DNA from: Gallionellaceae bacterium
GTDB taxonomy: Bacteria; Pseudomonadota; Gammaproteobacteria; Burkholderiales; Gallionellaceae
Direction: 5' to 3'
DNA length: 6,172 nt
Assembly (NCBI GenBank): GCA_030690855.1
Contig: JAUYFR010000041.1
Location: 1 to 6,172 of the forward strand
The notes under the pieces are model-generated. The model searched no databases and was not told the DNA's origin. It saw only the letters and a program-made list of their open reading frames with translations. Position 1 is the first letter of the stretch, and every line of letters begins with the position of its first letter. The translations under genes and the position numbers were made by a program. Below, one piece after another: positions 5,381 through 6,172 of this stretch.

Positions 5381-6172
5381 AGTGATCGATAGTGGTGTCG
5401 CTTATTTAGCGCTCAAGGCCGCACAAAAAATCTACGGTAAAGCGCCTCCCTCTTTGCAAGCTGACGAATTAGAGCGCGTACAACAAATGGCACAGCAACA
5501 ACATCAACTCGAAGCGCGCGTGCTGGCTACAGCAGAGGCGCGCGATGTGATGGTGCCACCCTCTACGCTGGAGGCCGCCATGCAAGAGATCAGCGGACGC
5601 TATGCAAGCGAGGATGAATTCGCCAGTGATTTGGAGCGTAATGGTCTGGACGAAGCAAGTTTTGCCAAGGCGCTGGAACGCGAGCTGAAGGTCGAAGCGA
5701 TTCTGGAAAAAGTGGGTGCGCAAGCGGACAAAGTAAGTGATATGGACGTAGAGCTGTATTACCAATATCACCCCGAACAATTCCGCCGCCCCGAAACAAG
5801 ATTGGCGCGCCATATCTTGATTACCATCAACGACACGATTGCGGACAACACGCGTGTTGCTGCACGCAAGCGTATCGATGAGATTGCGACTCGGCTGGCG
5901 AAAGAGCCACAACGTTTTGAAGAGCAAGCACTCAAGCACTCCGAATGTCCTACGGCATTGGAAGGGGGCAAGCTAGGCGATCTGCCGCGCGGTAAGCTTT
6001 TTCCTGAATTAGAAAAGGCGCTATTCGAACTGAAGGTGGGCGAAGTCAGTGGCGTGCTGGAATCGGAATTGGGTTTTCATGTGCTGCGCTGCGATACGAT
6101 CACCACCGCCAGTGTGCTGAACTTTGCAGACGCAAAACAGCATATCCAAAAACTCATGAGGCAGAAGCGTAA
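5373..6172 (+). CDS. nifM: NifM, parvulin-type peptidyl-prolyl isomerase for NifH maturation (3' end beyond the window)
   Basis: NifM is needed to fold and activate the nitrogenase Fe protein NifH. The frame starting at 5373 has no stop codon up to the window end and gives 266 complete codons. Residues 1-135 are a helical N-terminal domain rich in Glu, Gln and Ala (MPEVIDSGVAYLALKAAQ and onward), with no signal peptide, which fits a cytoplasmic enzyme and not the periplasmic SurA or PpiD relatives. Residues about 142-241 form the parvulin rotamase domain: TRLARHILIT with His147, a helix with KRIDEIATRL, GGKLGDLPRG (198-207), ELEKALFELKVGEVSGVLES and GFHVLRCD. The family is roughly 265-295 residues long, so only the last few residues should be missing. 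The final two bases, AA, may belong to a Lys or Asn codon. The start is set by GGAGGT and overlaps nifZ by 8 bases. Confidence 0.93.
   Translation, partial: MPEVIDSGVAYLALKAAQKIYGKAPPSLQADELERVQQMAQQQHQLEARVLATAEARDVMVPPSTLEAAMQEISGRYASEDEFASDLERNGLDEASFAKALERELKVEAILEKVGAQADKVSDMDVELYYQYHPEQFRRPETRLARHILITINDTIADNTRVAARKRIDEIATRLAKEPQRFEEQALKHSECPTALEGGKLGDLPRGKLFPELEKALFELKVGEVSGVLESELGFHVLRCDTITTASVLNFADAKQHIQKLMRQKR

Noticed and set aside
5469..5939. 156-residue open frame on the - strand opposite nifM
   Set aside because: It is antisense to a clear parvulin-family gene, has no recognisable domain, and would be the only opposite-strand gene in the window.

Overview
The window is a stretch of a nitrogen-fixation (nif) accessory operon. 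Every gene is on the + strand, in the order nifU (3' part), nifS, nifV, cysE/nifP, a small TPR-like ORF, nifW, nifZ, nifM (5' part). This order matches the U-S-V-ORF7(cysE1)-ORF8-W-Z-M block known from the Azotobacter vinelandii major nif cluster, so the source is very probably a diazotrophic proteobacterium. The moderate base composition and the two families of hairpin-doublet repeats suggest a beta- or gammaproteobacterium, possibly a Gallionellaceae-like betaproteobacterium. That last placement is a weak inference.

Layout. Bases 1-633 encode the C-terminal two thirds of NifU, the Fe-S scaffold; its N-terminus lies upstream of the window. A 76-base gap follows, filled by an inverted pair of REP-like hairpins with GTAG heads. 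NifS (710-1918), the cysteine desulfurase, and NifV (1929-3074), homocitrate synthase, follow closely. CysE/NifP (3084-3941), serine O-acetyltransferase, carries an apparent in-frame insertion of a GC-rich hairpin repeat just after its start codon. A TPR-like protein of unknown function (3941-4447) starts on the cysE stop codon. A 140-base gap holds a second copy of the GC-rich hairpin repeat family. NifW (4588-4923), NifZ (4913-5380) and NifM (5373 to the window end) overlap each other by a few bases and are probably translationally coupled.

How the genes work together. CysE raises O-acetylserine and hence cysteine. NifS takes sulfur from cysteine, and NifU assembles Fe-S clusters for the nitrogenase proteins. 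NifV makes the homocitrate ligand of FeMo-co. NifW and NifZ help mature the MoFe protein and its P-clusters, and NifM, a parvulin-type prolyl isomerase, matures the Fe protein NifH.

I see no sigma-54 promoter, NifA site or intrinsic terminator with a U-tract inside the window, so the genes are likely read as one transcript from an upstream promoter. I did not find a new multi-gene system. The most unusual things are the repeat translated inside cysE, the three hairpin doublets placed at or near gene junctions, and the uncharacterised TPR-like ORF.
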